Assembly: GCA_022360155.1 (NCBI GenBank) | Contig: JAKSDJ010000589.1 | Location: forward strand, 1-37,732 | From: Chloroflexales bacterium | GTDB lineage: Bacteria > Chloroflexota > Chloroflexia > Chloroflexales > Chloroflexaceae | Direction: 5' to 3' | Length of the DNA: 37,732 nt | Shown here: positions 14,006 to 22,499 of the stretch, piece by piece | Layout: the number at the start of each line of letters is the position of its first letter | How positions within the stretch are numbered: the first letter of the stretch is position 1 | Notes under the pieces: model-generated | Told to the model about the DNA's origin: nothing | Database searches by the model: none | What the model saw: only the letters and a program-made list of their open reading frames with translations | Made by a program: the position numbers and the translations under genes

Positions 14006-16828
14006 TTAAGAATGCTCTATCGGCGCCTGCTTGTTATCGCATTTGTGCTCCAAACGCCAGAGGCTGATCGTCCCATCGCGCGACGCGGTCACAATGCCCG
14101 TGCCGTCGTTGGTCCAGACAACGCTGTCGATGCGCTCGCCGTGAGCAGCTATCAGCCCACGGGGCAGCAACTCGTCATTCTGGATGCTCCACAGATGCAG
14201 ATAGTTCCCGTGCAGCGACAGCAGCGCCGAACCATCCGGCGCAAAAGATAGTTGCTCAGCCGCTGCAAGCCCATCCAATCCAGCCCGGCCCATATCCCAA
14301 GCTTTGCCGTCGCTCAGATGCTTGAGCATGATGCTTGTATCATCGGCCAGGGCCAGCAGGTTGCCTTCAGGCGCGAGCGCCAGCGTCGTCAACTCAGCGT
14401 CGCGCAGGTGCAACCAATAGCACTCATGCCCGTCTTCCAGTGATTGTATGACCACACGCTCGCCGCTGTGAACGGCATACCATCCTTGGTGCGGCGCCAG
14501 CGCCACATGATCGACAGTGCCAGACACGCGGAACGGCAGTTCCCGGAGCGGTGTCGCTTGCTGAAGACGGTACTCGGCGATGCTGTTTTCGCCTACCACA
14601 AACAGGTGCGCAGCATCGTCGCCAAAGCAAATGCTCTGACGTTGAACCGCTTGTACCGGCCAGCGCTGCAACACAGCGCCGTCACTGAGTCGATACAGAA
14701 TGAGCTGCGTTGCAATCAGAATCGCTGCGTTTGTCGCATCGGCACTGACGGCCAGGTCATAGGGGCGGCTGATGGATTCGGTCAGTCGGGCGCCGAGCGC
14801 GAGGTGATCGCCTGCGGTCGCGATCTGCTGTAGCTCGCTCCCCAAGGCGATGATGTCAGAACTGCCCGCCAATGCCGCCAGACAGACAGCATGTTGCGTG
14901 AAGTGCTCGCTGGTCCAATAACGTTTGCCGCTGTGCAGCTCCCAGATCCAGAGCTGGTCAACCGTAGCGGCGGCCAGCAAACGGGTATCCGCGCAGAAGG
15001 CCAGGTTCAGGATCTCCGATGGTGTGGGCAGCGCGAACTCGCGTAAGAGGCGATCCTCGGCGGTACGCCACACCTTGATGCCGGTTGGTTCGGCAACTGC
15101 CAAAAACGCGCCATCTGCACTCAATGCAATGCGCTGACCATGTCCGGCGGAATGTTCATAGCGCTGTGCTTTGTCGTCGTCCTGACGCCAAACCAGCGTT
15201 GCTTCTGCAGTTGCAACCGCAACGTGGGAACCATCGGCTGTCAAAGCAAGGTCGTACATCGGCTGAGGCAGATTGCTCCGCGACCAGAGCGGCTCCTGCA
15301 GGCTAGCCTGCAGGTCATAGGCCCAGAGTTCGTCATCGAATCCGATGACAAGCGTACGGCCATTGGTGGAGCACGCGGCGACCCGCCCGTTTCGACCAGG
15401 GGTAATCTGCCAGGCCGCACGCTCACGACCGGTTTCCATGTCCAGAGCCGTGATCCGATTATCGCTCACGACAACCAGTATTGTGCCGCCGGCGCGTATC
15501 AGGATGGGTTGGCCGAATGCTTGGAGTTCGGCGGGCGTCCGCCCGGGTGCGCCTGTTTCTGTTTGATCAAGGATATCCAGCCGATCAGCACTGGCGACCA
15601 GCAGCGAGCGCGCTTCAAGCACAGAGTAGACGGCATGCACAGCGCTAGAGGTACGGCGCCAAAGGTCTACGCTGTTGCGGGCCGGGTCGATCCGCCAAAC
15701 GCCCTGGCTGCTGCCCAGCATCAGGATTGGCGCATCCGGCAGCCAGGTAAAGCTGCTGATCCGGCCTTTGCCCAAGGTCGCGACGGCTTCCTCAAAGACA
15801 GTAGACGGCGGTTCAATCTTTGGTGGAACCGTCGGCGCGTCTGGTGGCTGCAGCAACGTCAGCGTCGTTTTCGAGCGACCCTGTGACGGCGGCTCCACGA
15901 CTTGCGTCTCCTCTGCTGTTTCCTGATCGTACTCTACGGGAGGCGGCGATTGGAGAGGGTCTTCGAGCCGGCGCAGCGCTATCTGGGCATCCGCAGGGCG
16001 TCGGGAGGGATCGAGTTCGAGCATCTCCAAGAGCCACTGCTCGATCCCCTGCGGAATATCGCCTCTGTGCTGGCTTAGCAGTTGGCTCCGGAGCGGATCG
16101 ACAGACTCTGCGCGCAGCATGTCGGAGCGAGTCTGGGCGCTGAGCGGTTCTTTTCCGGTGAGCAGATTATAGGCCGTCGCGGCCAGGCTGAAGAGATCGG
16201 CCCGATGGTCGATCGCATAGTGTCGGTATGCTGCAACGTACTGCTCAGGTGCTGCAAAATCGCGTGTAAACCCTCCCAGGATCGTTTTCGCGCCGTATTT
16301 GGCCACACCAAAATCAAGCAAGATGTAGGGAATGAGGTACGAAACCTCGGTTTCCGGCGCCGGGACTGCTTTGATATTGGACGGTTTGATATCACGGTGC
16401 TGGATCTTGAGGCGATGGAGATCCCGCAGATTCGCGAGCAGAATGCGCAGAAAATCAATGACCTTGTCGACCGGCCAGGGCGCACTCAGCGTATCTTTCA
16501 GGGTCGGTCCCTCGATGAATGCCATTACGATGACGTACCCCGGCTCCTTGCCTGACTGATGCCAGTGATTATACACCTCGGGGATAAAGCGCAGTTCCTG
16601 GGCATGTTTGGCCAGCAACTCGACTTCGCGGCGCACCTGTTCCAAAACCAAATTTTGGAAGATGTATTTTATGGCGACTTTGCGCCCCATATGTTCGTCA
16701 AATGCCGCGTAGACCTCGGCAAAACCGCCATGGCCGACCCGCTGCTCCAGGCGATAGCGGTTCGAACCATGAACCAACATCTCGCCGACTCGCAGTCTGA
16801 GGCGCTCCGGATCAGAATTTTGTCGCAT
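14006..16828 (-). CDS. Ser/Thr protein kinase with C-terminal WD40-type beta-propeller, 940 aa
   Basis: The N-terminal ~290 residues form a complete Hanks-type kinase: Gly loop GHGGFAEVY at 32-40, Lys54 in VAIK, Glu in the C-helix near 68-70, HRDIKPSN at 144-151, DFG 172-174, APE 193-195 and the DLFSLA helix at 211-216. The catalytic residues are all present, so it should be active. A low-complexity linker (about 290-345) leads to about 590 residues of repeated beta-propeller units (for example GSDIIALGSELQQIATAGD and a last unit WTNDGTGIVTASRDGTISLW), probably two propellers. WD40 kinases of this type are cytoplasmic; the propeller likely binds partners. The gene is convergent with the PP2C operon and lies 38 bp from the divergent start of the 16867 gene. 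GGGAG precedes the ATG. Confidence 0.93.
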   Translation of the reverse strand: MRQNSDPERLRLRVGEMLVHGSNRYRLEQRVGHGGFAEVYAAFDEHMGRKVAIKYIFQNLVLEQVRREVELLAKHAQELRFIPEVYNHWHQSGKEPGYVIVMAFIEGPTLKDTLSAPWPVDKVIDFLRILLANLRDLHRLKIQHRDIKPSNIKAVPAPETEVSYLIPYILLDFGVAKYGAKTILGGFTRDFAAPEQYVAAYRHYAIDHRADLFSLAATAYNLLTGKEPLSAQTRSDMLRAESVDPLRSQLLSQHRGDIPQGIEQWLLEMLELDPSRRPADAQIALRRLEDPLQSPPPVEYDQETAEETQVVEPPSQGRSKTTLTLLQPPDAPTVPPKIEPPSTVFEEAVATLGKGRISSFTWLPDAPILMLGSSQGVWRIDPARNSVDLWRRTSSAVHAVYSVLEARSLLVASADRLDILDQTETGAPGRTPAELQAFGQPILIRAGGTILVVVSDNRITALDMETGRERAAWQITPGRNGRVAACSTNGRTLVIGFDDELWAYDLQASLQEPLWSRSNLPQPMYDLALTADGSHVAVATAEATLVWRQDDDKAQRYEHSAGHGQRIALSADGAFLAVAEPTGIKVWRTAEDRLLREFALPTPSEILNLAFCADTRLLAAATVDQLWIWELHSGKRYWTSEHFTQHAVCLAALAGSSDIIALGSELQQIATAGDHLALGARLTESISRPYDLAVSADATNAAILIATQLILYRLSDGAVLQRWPVQAVQRQSICFGDDAAHLFVVGENSIAEYRLQQATPLRELPFRVSGTVDHVALAPHQGWYAVHSGERVVIQSLEDGHECYWLHLRDAELTTLALAPEGNLLALADDTSIMLKHLSDGKAWDMGRAGLDGLAAAEQLSFAPDGSALLSLHGNYLHLWSIQNDELLPRGLIAAHGERIDSVVWTNDGTGIVTASRDGTISLWRLEHKCDNKQAPIEHS

Positions 16829-16866
16829 TGTTGCTCCCCACAGGCGCCTGTGGTACCATATCCGGC

Positions 16867-17709
16867 ATGGAGGCGACCTGGCTCGTTGCGAATATCATGC
16901 AAGCGTTCACATCAGCGACCGCGGACAAGTCTCAGCTCGTGCTGGAGCTTCATCCTGCGCCGATTGCAACGATGCTCCCGAACAACATCGAGCCGGATAC
17001 CGCGGCGGAAATCGATGCTTTCCTGGACCGTCGGGCGCAGGGGCGACTCTCCGCTGAGCAGGCGCTGGCGCAACTGGCGCAGCTTGCCGCCACATTGGAA
17101 CAAGCAGCCGCCCGTCAACTGGAGCTGCGCCAACACCTTGCTGACCTGGCCGAAAGCTACCAGACGTTGCTGGCGATTCGCCAGGCCGCGCAAGAGCCGC
17201 AGTCGGCGTTGAGCAGCATCGTCATCGATTTGGCGACGAGTCCGCTGACTCCGCTCGTCTGGGCTTGGCGGCTCCAGGATGCCCAGGAGCACTACGACAT
17301 CGCGATACTCCATGTGTCTCGCGACAGCTCCGTAACCCAAAAGCTGCGTCTGCACGGCGGAGATTATGCCTGTCGGCGGATTGCGTTTTCCTACGAACCT
17401 CAGCAGGTCGCGCCCACTCTGGCGTTGCAGGCGCTCTCGATGGCCGAATCGGATGCCAAGCCAACCGGGCGTCGTCGCTGGGTGCAGTATCCGTTGTCGG
17501 ATTATGACCTCACCCTCTACACCGAGCAATACCGGTGCAAAGGGTCGGTGGCGACGCGGCGCTCAGCGGAACCGCTCCTTGTGCAGAGCGGCCCCATCAC
17601 CCTTTCCTACACTCCACAAGCCGGGCGCCAGCTGATCGTCACCGAGATCCGTAACGAACATGGTCAGCTCTGTGGCCGTGTGCTGCGCCTCCTCCCGATC
17701 ATCCCATAA
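16867..17709 (+). CDS. Protein of unknown function, 280 aa
   Basis: I do not recognise this protein. The ATG at 16867 is preferred over an in-frame ATG at 16828, because the latter would overlap the start of the divergent kinase gene. The ribosome site is weak and the distance to the divergent start is only 38 bp, so a leaderless or nearly leaderless transcript is possible. Residues about 45-120 are helical with a coiled-coil look (SAEQALAQLAQLAATLEQ). Residues about 120-280 are beta-rich with several Tyr and Cys residues (LRLHGGDYACRRIAFSYEP, YDLTLYTEQYRCKG). No signal peptide or membrane segment is seen. Its place between two Ser/Thr kinase genes suggests a partner or substrate role; this is inference. 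Confidence 0.7.
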   Translation: MEATWLVANIMQAFTSATADKSQLVLELHPAPIATMLPNNIEPDTAAEIDAFLDRRAQGRLSAEQALAQLAQLAATLEQAAARQLELRQHLADLAESYQTLLAIRQAAQEPQSALSSIVIDLATSPLTPLVWAWRLQDAQEHYDIAILHVSRDSSVTQKLRLHGGDYACRRIAFSYEPQQVAPTLALQALSMAESDAKPTGRRRWVQYPLSDYDLTLYTEQYRCKGSVATRRSAEPLLVQSGPITLSYTPQAGRQLIVTEIRNEHGQLCGRVLRLLPIIP

Positions 17710-17751
17710 CCTGTCCGACTTGCGTCGTCAGCCTGTTCTTCGAGCGGTCTC

Positions 17752-19986
17752 TTACTCATCGCCCTGCCATTCCGTCGATGCGGTACGCTTGCCGTTGACG
17801 GCGTCCACGATGGTCGGTTCGGGTTCTGCTTCCGGTCGGTACGGCGACGCCGACTCAGCCTGCACAGACGCGCCGTTATCTGGTTCTCCAACCGGTTCGT
17901 TGGTATCGAACGCCAGCGCTCGCAACCGGAAGAGCAGGTCATCACCGAGCTTGTTGGGAAAATGACGCTCTGGCAGCCGAAATATGCTGTCGAGCAACTC
18001 ATTGACTGCCGCCTCGATTTCTTTGACGATCGTCTGTCTGTTGGTTGCATCGGTGAAGGCGCTCCAGCCGGTCAAGCTTTGACAGAACGATTGCTTCTTA
18101 TCACGCAACATACAGCGCACAATGATCCGTACAATCTCGCGTGGGATCGGGTAGCCGCGCTTGTCGGTCAGTAAGGTGTTGACCACATCGAAGGTTCGGA
18201 AGCGGTAATCGCGAATTTTTCGCTTGATCTCCAGTTCGCTGGCACTGATGTAGGACTGGCGCAGGATTTCTTCGATCAGATCGTCCACTTTACTGGTTGT
18301 CATGACCAGCCGGGCCAGCCGGAAACGGTTCTGCAGCTCCTGTTTATTGCCTCTTTCCGGCGAGATAATCTCCATTACCTCATCGATGTCATCGGGAATA
18401 AGATCGGTGTTGACCCCAAACTGGTCAGTAAACACCTTCAGGCAATAGGTGTAAAAATGCTCTGGGTTCCGCCCGCCGCTCACCAGATCATAGAGAATCG
18501 CGCCCAGACTGTAGATATCCGTATGGAAGCCGGTATTCTTCGAAATCTGCGCTTGGAGATCATAGCTGTGCTCCCCTTCAATGGGCTTCTCGAGCACAAG
18601 CTCAAACACCCCGGTTTGCGTATTGACTTCCGCCTGGGTAATGCGATAAAAGCGGCGGTCGCGATACTCATTGCGACGCTGGTTCGAGAGGATGGCGCGC
18701 TGTTCGCGCTGTCCGGTATCCTCATCGTCATCGGGCTCCAGGTAATAACTGCTTTCTTCGTCGAACAAGTCTGCCACATAGAGCCAGTCGTTCGGTTGAA
18801 TGTTGCTGATCTTGCTGCCCTTGCCAATAACGCGCCGCTGATCTTGGCCGTCAACGCTGATCCGCACTTCAATCGGCAGATCGGCTTGTTCCGGCCCCCG
18901 ATAGAAGGGGCTGCCGGGCGCCTGCTCACTACCGCTCCGCAAGGTCATGCCGCCTTCGATCACATTTACATTAGTGACATAGCCCAGGTCGGCGAGCTTG
19001 ACATCAACCGAGAGCGGCAGACCCAGTGAATGCCAGAAGAAAATATTGCCCGGTTTCAAGTCCCGATGCGCCTCCTGCTTCTGGTGCAGGAAATGCAAAG
19101 ACTCCACGATCTTGATAAAAAGCTTCAGAACCGCATGGTTCCGTATCAGGTTGGGATCGTGTGTAACCGAGCTTTCATTGGGGTTGATGGGTTCGCCATT
19201 GACGGTCGTTGTGATCGCAACATGATCTGTTTTGAAGGCATTTAGAATGTCATATCCTGACATACGTGACAGGTCGCGCAGGGTTAATTCTTTCTCGGTC
19301 GAAGGATGGTGCAGATACCGCTTGACAAACACCTCAAGCGGGTCGCGGAGTGCATCAGCGTTCGTTTTTAGGGCAGCGGCGCTGCTGGTATAGTAACGAT
19401 AGACCGGCAGATCGATCCAGCGCTCCGAGCGTTCCAACAGGTTTTCCATCGTCCCATAGCAGAGTTCAAGGCAATAAAATGGTCCTTGGAGCGAGAAACG
19501 ATTCTTGATATTGTGGTAATCGGGACCATCGTTCTTGTAAAACTCAACGCCGGTGATCACATCAAAGAACGCTTCCCACCAGAACTCTTTCACCGAGTTC
19601 ACCGGCCCGCGTCGATTCAGATCGCGCGCAATCGCGCCCCAGCCAAGAAAACTGACCAGTGAATTAATCCCGATGCTTTTGTCTTGCAGACTCTGCGCTT
19701 CCATAAAAAACCGCGCCGCTGCTGCATAGGCGGCATGGTCGTCAGGATCATCGCGCAGGAACTTGACGGCCCAAAAATGTGCGCGCTCGTGCAAGATACT
19801 CAGATCAGTCGCGAGGAACACCACCGCGTTGCGTCCAGTCCCAAGGCGGATCGGCTCTTCTTCACCATTCGCTTTGCGTATCAAGTGCAGATAGATATTA
19901 TGTTCGCGGATCTGGGTTTCAATCGTTTCTGCGACCACCAGCGGAATCGGTCGCGTTTCAAATTGCGCGAGCGGCGAATGTATCAT
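17752..19986 (-). CDS. Divergent Ser/Thr kinase with large insertions, 744 aa
   Basis: ATG at 19986 has AAGGAG six bases upstream. Kinase motifs: Gly loop GTGRNAVVF at 49-57, Lys75 in WAVK, Glu96 in the C-helix (FMEAQSL), HRDLKPGN at 307-314, DLG instead of DFG at 333-335, GSPFYRGPEQ in the activation segment (GPE 364-366) and DIYSLG at 490-495. The catalytic residues are there, but two insertions break the fold: about 100 residues between the hinge region and the E-helix (about 186-284), and about 118 residues between the activation segment and the F-helix (about 369-486). The second insert is beta-rich and contains an acidic stretch EPDDDEDTG. The C-terminal ~200 residues after the kinase are helical, with an acidic end. 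It lies 60 bp downstream of the 20047-20874 gene, on the same strand. Confidence 0.88.
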   Translation of the reverse strand: MIHSPLAQFETRPIPLVVAETIETQIREHNIYLHLIRKANGEEEPIRLGTGRNAVVFLATDLSILHERAHFWAVKFLRDDPDDHAAYAAAARFFMEAQSLQDKSIGINSLVSFLGWGAIARDLNRRGPVNSVKEFWWEAFFDVITGVEFYKNDGPDYHNIKNRFSLQGPFYCLELCYGTMENLLERSERWIDLPVYRYYTSSAAALKTNADALRDPLEVFVKRYLHHPSTEKELTLRDLSRMSGYDILNAFKTDHVAITTTVNGEPINPNESSVTHDPNLIRNHAVLKLFIKIVESLHFLHQKQEAHRDLKPGNIFFWHSLGLPLSVDVKLADLGYVTNVNVIEGGMTLRSGSEQAPGSPFYRGPEQADLPIEVRISVDGQDQRRVIGKGSKISNIQPNDWLYVADLFDEESSYYLEPDDDEDTGQREQRAILSNQRRNEYRDRRFYRITQAEVNTQTGVFELVLEKPIEGEHSYDLQAQISKNTGFHTDIYSLGAILYDLVSGGRNPEHFYTYCLKVFTDQFGVNTDLIPDDIDEVMEIISPERGNKQELQNRFRLARLVMTTSKVDDLIEEILRQSYISASELEIKRKIRDYRFRTFDVVNTLLTDKRGYPIPREIVRIIVRCMLRDKKQSFCQSLTGWSAFTDATNRQTIVKEIEAAVNELLDSIFRLPERHFPNKLGDDLLFRLRALAFDTNEPVGEPDNGASVQAESASPYRPEAEPEPTIVDAVNGKRTASTEWQGDE

Positions 19987-20046
19987 GGGAAGCTCCTTAG
20001 CGAGAAACAGTTTGTGCGCTGCTGCGCTTCAAACATTGATGTGCAA

Positions 20047-20874
20047 TCACAGGCAAGCGATGTGTTCGACCACCAACTGCGGCGCCCGGTAAACGTCGGA
20101 AAGGATGGTGCGGATGCCGGTAACCTGCTGCTCGCCCGGATCGATACGCAGTTCAAGAACCGGGCTTGTGATAGTAGCGGGGAGGAGCATTGGTTCGTTG
20201 ACGACGCGATAGTGCGGCTTTTCGGCCATAAACAGCGAGCGATAAAACTCAATGGTTGCCGCTTTGTTGATGTTTGACGGCGTCCACTGGGCAAAGCGCT
20301 GTCTAGCCGGGTTCGGCGGCACACGCACGAAGTAGCTGCTCCGCCAGCACGGGAACAGTTCTCCCGGTCGATACGCCATTTCCAGATTCTCCAGCACGCG
20401 ATGTCCCGCTGTTCGCACCCGCGCCTCGCTGCCGCCAGCAACGGCGTCGCCGGCCAGCACGTGAAGGGGCGTAACGCCCGCTGGCGTCAGCAGCACAGAG
20501 TTCAGGAAGCGAAAGATGGCGCTTCGCCGGAGCACAACCCGCATCTCCCTACAGCCCTGGGCATGCACAATGCTGCGTAAGGTTAGCAGGTCTTCTATCG
20601 CCGCCAGCAACGCCCGGGACTCCGCCTGCTGTTCAGGCTGCTCAAGCAGGGGGCCGACCTGTGCCACGAGGCTGGGAAGCCGAGCCAAGATGCGGGCCGT
20701 AGCTTCATCATCGTCTGCAGCGGCATCCAGACCGGTGAAACGCCATACATCCAGATCCGGCAATGCTGTCTGGAGCAACCGATGTAGCGGCGCCGCCGCC
20801 ATGGGCGATGTTTCAGCGTGGCAAGCGGTAGCGAGCTGGATGCAACTTAGCAGAACATGTGATGCAAAACTCAC
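20047..20874 (-). CDS. Protein of unknown function, 275 aa, upstream of the divergent kinase
   Basis: I do not recognise this protein. It begins with GTG at 20874 (GAAGAG upstream), which overlaps the TGA of a short upstream ORF in a GTGA arrangement; a second start at Met25 (MAAAPLHRLLQ) is possible. The N-terminal half is mainly helical with Leu-rich segments (ALLAAIEDLLTLRSIV). The second half has conserved-looking parts: FLNSVLLTPAGVTPLHVLAG, MAYRPGELFPCWRSSYFV and PPNPARQRFAQWTP, with several Trp, Tyr and Pro residues. No membrane segments or signal peptide are convincing. Because it shares an operon with the inserted kinase, it may be a partner or substrate of that kinase; this is inference. 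Confidence 0.75.
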   Translation of the reverse strand: MSFASHVLLSCIQLATACHAETSPMAAAPLHRLLQTALPDLDVWRFTGLDAAADDDEATARILARLPSLVAQVGPLLEQPEQQAESRALLAAIEDLLTLRSIVHAQGCREMRVVLRRSAIFRFLNSVLLTPAGVTPLHVLAGDAVAGGSEARVRTAGHRVLENLEMAYRPGELFPCWRSSYFVRVPPNPARQRFAQWTPSNINKAATIEFYRSLFMAEKPHYRVVNEPMLLPATITSPVLELRIDPGEQQVTGIRTILSDVYRAPQLVVEHIACL

Positions 20875-20969
20875 AGCGCTCTTCGCTCAATCTGCACAGC
20901 TTTACTGTGATGATAGACGGTGTGCTGGCGCAGCGGGCTCAGCATCATCCGCTGTTGCAGTTGCGTCAT
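20871..20969 (-). CDS. Possible leader ORF, 32 aa, coupled to the next gene
   Basis: ATG at 20969, with GGAG about 12 bases upstream, opens a 32-codon frame (MTQLQQRMMLSPLRQHTVYH...). Its TGA (20873-20871) overlaps the GTG start of the 275-aa gene in the sequence CTGTGAG. This overlap is typical of translational coupling. It is too short to judge function, and may instead be the 5' end of the 275-aa gene region by chance. Confidence 0.35.
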   Translation of the reverse strand: MTQLQQRMMLSPLRQHTVYHHSKAVQIERRAL

Positions 20970-21679
20970 GGGCTGTCTCTCCACTCCTCAGCCGCCCTGC
21001 GGCAATCTATTCCAGCGCCGTCCCCGCCCGGCTTTCTGGGCAACACCTCGCCAGAAAAACCCTAGCAGCGCTAATGGGCGCCATGGCGAATGGGGCCTTA
21101 CATGAATAGACGTTGCGACAGCGCAAAAACCAACACGCGGTGGACAAGATTGCTGCTTTCACAACCAAACGTGGTGTTAAATGTAGGCCCCGAAAAATGA
21201 AACCGCCCCGAGCGCTCTACAGCGGCGCACGGGTTCACAGCTCGCGCGAGGATGAGAACGATGAACCATCTTGATCATGCAGATGCGCGAACTATCTCAT
21301 GAAATTTGACGATCAAAATCGGTGAAGGGAAAGGCGTTCGTAGCGCCGCCTTCAGGCGGCTGTGCTGCCATAAAATCGCCTAAAAGCGGAACTACGTCAA
21401 ACGACCGCGGTTGATTGTCAAAATTCATAGGACAGTGCAAAAACAAAAATACTCTTGTCCTATGATAACATCGAGCCAATCAACTTTGATCAGACAACAA
21501 TTACACAATTTGTTGCACAAAAACTGATACAAGTGTGTCACAAGAGAACATGATCGAACGTGGGTATGAGGCCGCAAACGTGATGAGCAGGGGAGCAGGC
21601 TTGCGTAAATCACTACACCAAGAGAGCGAGGCTCCTAAAGTCATGATCGCATTGTGAAGAAATCTTTGCTACACCCCAG
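20970..21679. other. Long gene-poor stretch with one MITE-like copy
   Basis: 710 bases with no gene that I can support. It should hold the promoter of the leftward kinase operon (20969-17752). The part 21299-21428 is a MITE-like element (listed separately). The part 21430-21600 is AT-rich compared with its surroundings. Short ORFs here (for example 21425-21613) are Cys/Leu-rich readings without ribosome sites. Confidence 0.4.
21299..21428. mobile_element. MITE-like element, copy 2 (130 bp)
   Basis: Left end ATGAAATTTGACGATCAA (21299-21316) and inverted right end TTGATTGTCAAAATTCAT (21411-21428) match in 16 of 18 positions. The inside has CCGCCTTCAGGCGG and CGCCTAAAAGCGG arms and GAACTACG, shared with copy 1 at 13836-13955 (which has GTACTACG). 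It has no coding capacity, so if mobile it would need a transposase from elsewhere. Confidence 0.65.
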
Positions 21680-21901
21680 TCACGTTTTCTCAAACGACGC
21701 CAGACCAAGAACTTGGCAGAGGCGTTGGAAGAAGGCTAGGTCTGGTTCCGGTTCTAGCGCACAGAAGCGCTGATGGAGATTCAGCAGCGCCTGCAGGTGC
21801 GGATCATCCGCGTTCGCCGGTGTGTCCATCTCGGCATCCATTCGCTCGGCCAATTGCCGAGCGAGTGGGAGTTCATCGTGTTGGTGTTGTTCTAGCTTCA
21901 T
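21680..21901 (-). CDS. Small acidic protein, 73 aa
   Basis: ATG at 21901 has GAGAGG seven bases upstream and overlaps the 3' end of the ParB-like gene by 29 bases, which suggests coupled translation. The protein is helical and acidic (QLAERMDAEMDTPANADDPH, LEPEPDLAFFQRLCQVLGL). No family is recognised. It probably belongs to the same unit as the ParB-like gene. Confidence 0.55.
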   Translation of the reverse strand: MKLEQHQHDELPLARQLAERMDAEMDTPANADDPHLQALLNLHQRFCALEPEPDLAFFQRLCQVLGLASFEKT

Positions 21902-22499
21902 GGTTTGCCTCTCGTTGCCGATGCATATGCTTCAAAGCCCGCAGATAGGCGCCTGTGGGATCTTTGCGCCCCTCAGTTGACGGGATCGGCTGCGGGTCGC
22001 TGCTGGTACGGGTGACGTTTGGCAATGAGGCGGCGTCCACGGGCATCCCAGCGATCTGCCATACTGTAACGGTGGCATCGATCTCGATCTGGCCCAAAGC
22101 CCGCGCCACCGATATGCGGTGATGCCCATCGCGCACAAAATAATGCGTCCCAATGCGAATCAGTTCAACAGGCGGTAGCTCAATGCCGCTCAGTGCGGCG
22201 TGGGCGATGCGCCGCCAGCGAGCGCCGTTGGCCCGCATCAGCGGGCGGAACGCGGTGTCGAACTCACGGCTGCGCCCCTCGCTGCCGCATATCTGGCTGA
22301 CCAGCACGGCCTGGCAGCCGCTGAAGCGCTGGTTGCACCCCTGGCGTGTCGCTATCAACTGGGTGAGATCGAGCAGGTGTTGGGGACGGCCTCGCACGCG
22401 CGCCCAGATGTTGTGCAGCCAGGCCCGGCGTCGCGTGGCCGCATACAAATCCGCCGCATCTAGTGTCGCCCTCGTCGCGCCTACATGACGTTGGCACAA
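21873..22499 (-). CDS. ParB/sulfiredoxin-fold domain protein, start probably lost
   Basis: The stretch YFVRDGHHRISVARALG (DGHHR at about residues 124-128 from the first possible start) with the preceding PPVELIRIG is the nucleotide-binding core of ParB-N/Srx-like domains. The rest is unremarkable, with an N-terminal helical part and a C-terminal Pro/Arg-rich end. No HTH domain as in true chromosome-partitioning ParB is seen, so a role in segregation is not supported. The only starts are TTG codons (22499, or one near residue 18) with no ribosome site. The frame abuts the truncated PLP-enzyme gene at about 22485 in head-to-head orientation. The native start and promoter appear to have been removed by a rearrangement there. 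Confidence 0.7.
   Translation of the reverse strand: MCQRHVGATRATLDAADLYAATRRRAWLHNIWARVRGRPQHLLDLTQLIATRQGCNQRFSGCQAVLVSQICGSEGRSREFDTAFRPLMRANGARWRRIAHAALSGIELPPVELIRIGTHYFVRDGHHRISVARALGQIEIDATVTVWQIAGMPVDAASLPNVTRTSSDPQPIPSTEGRKDPTGAYLRALKHMHRQREANHEARTTPTR

Noticed and set aside
15140-15886. 248-aa plus-strand ORF within the WD40 kinase gene
   Set aside because: Antisense to the beta-propeller part of a complete kinase gene; no start signal.
17752-19986. Intein as explanation of the insertion in the 744-aa kinase
   Set aside because: There is no Cys/Ser at the N-side junction, no His-Asn at the C-side junction and no homing-endonuclease motif. The length (~118 aa) is also small for an intein.
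21873-22499. Chromosome-partitioning ParB
   Set aside because: Only the ParB-N-like core is recognisable; no HTH or dimerisation domain and no parA neighbour, so a segregation role is not supported.
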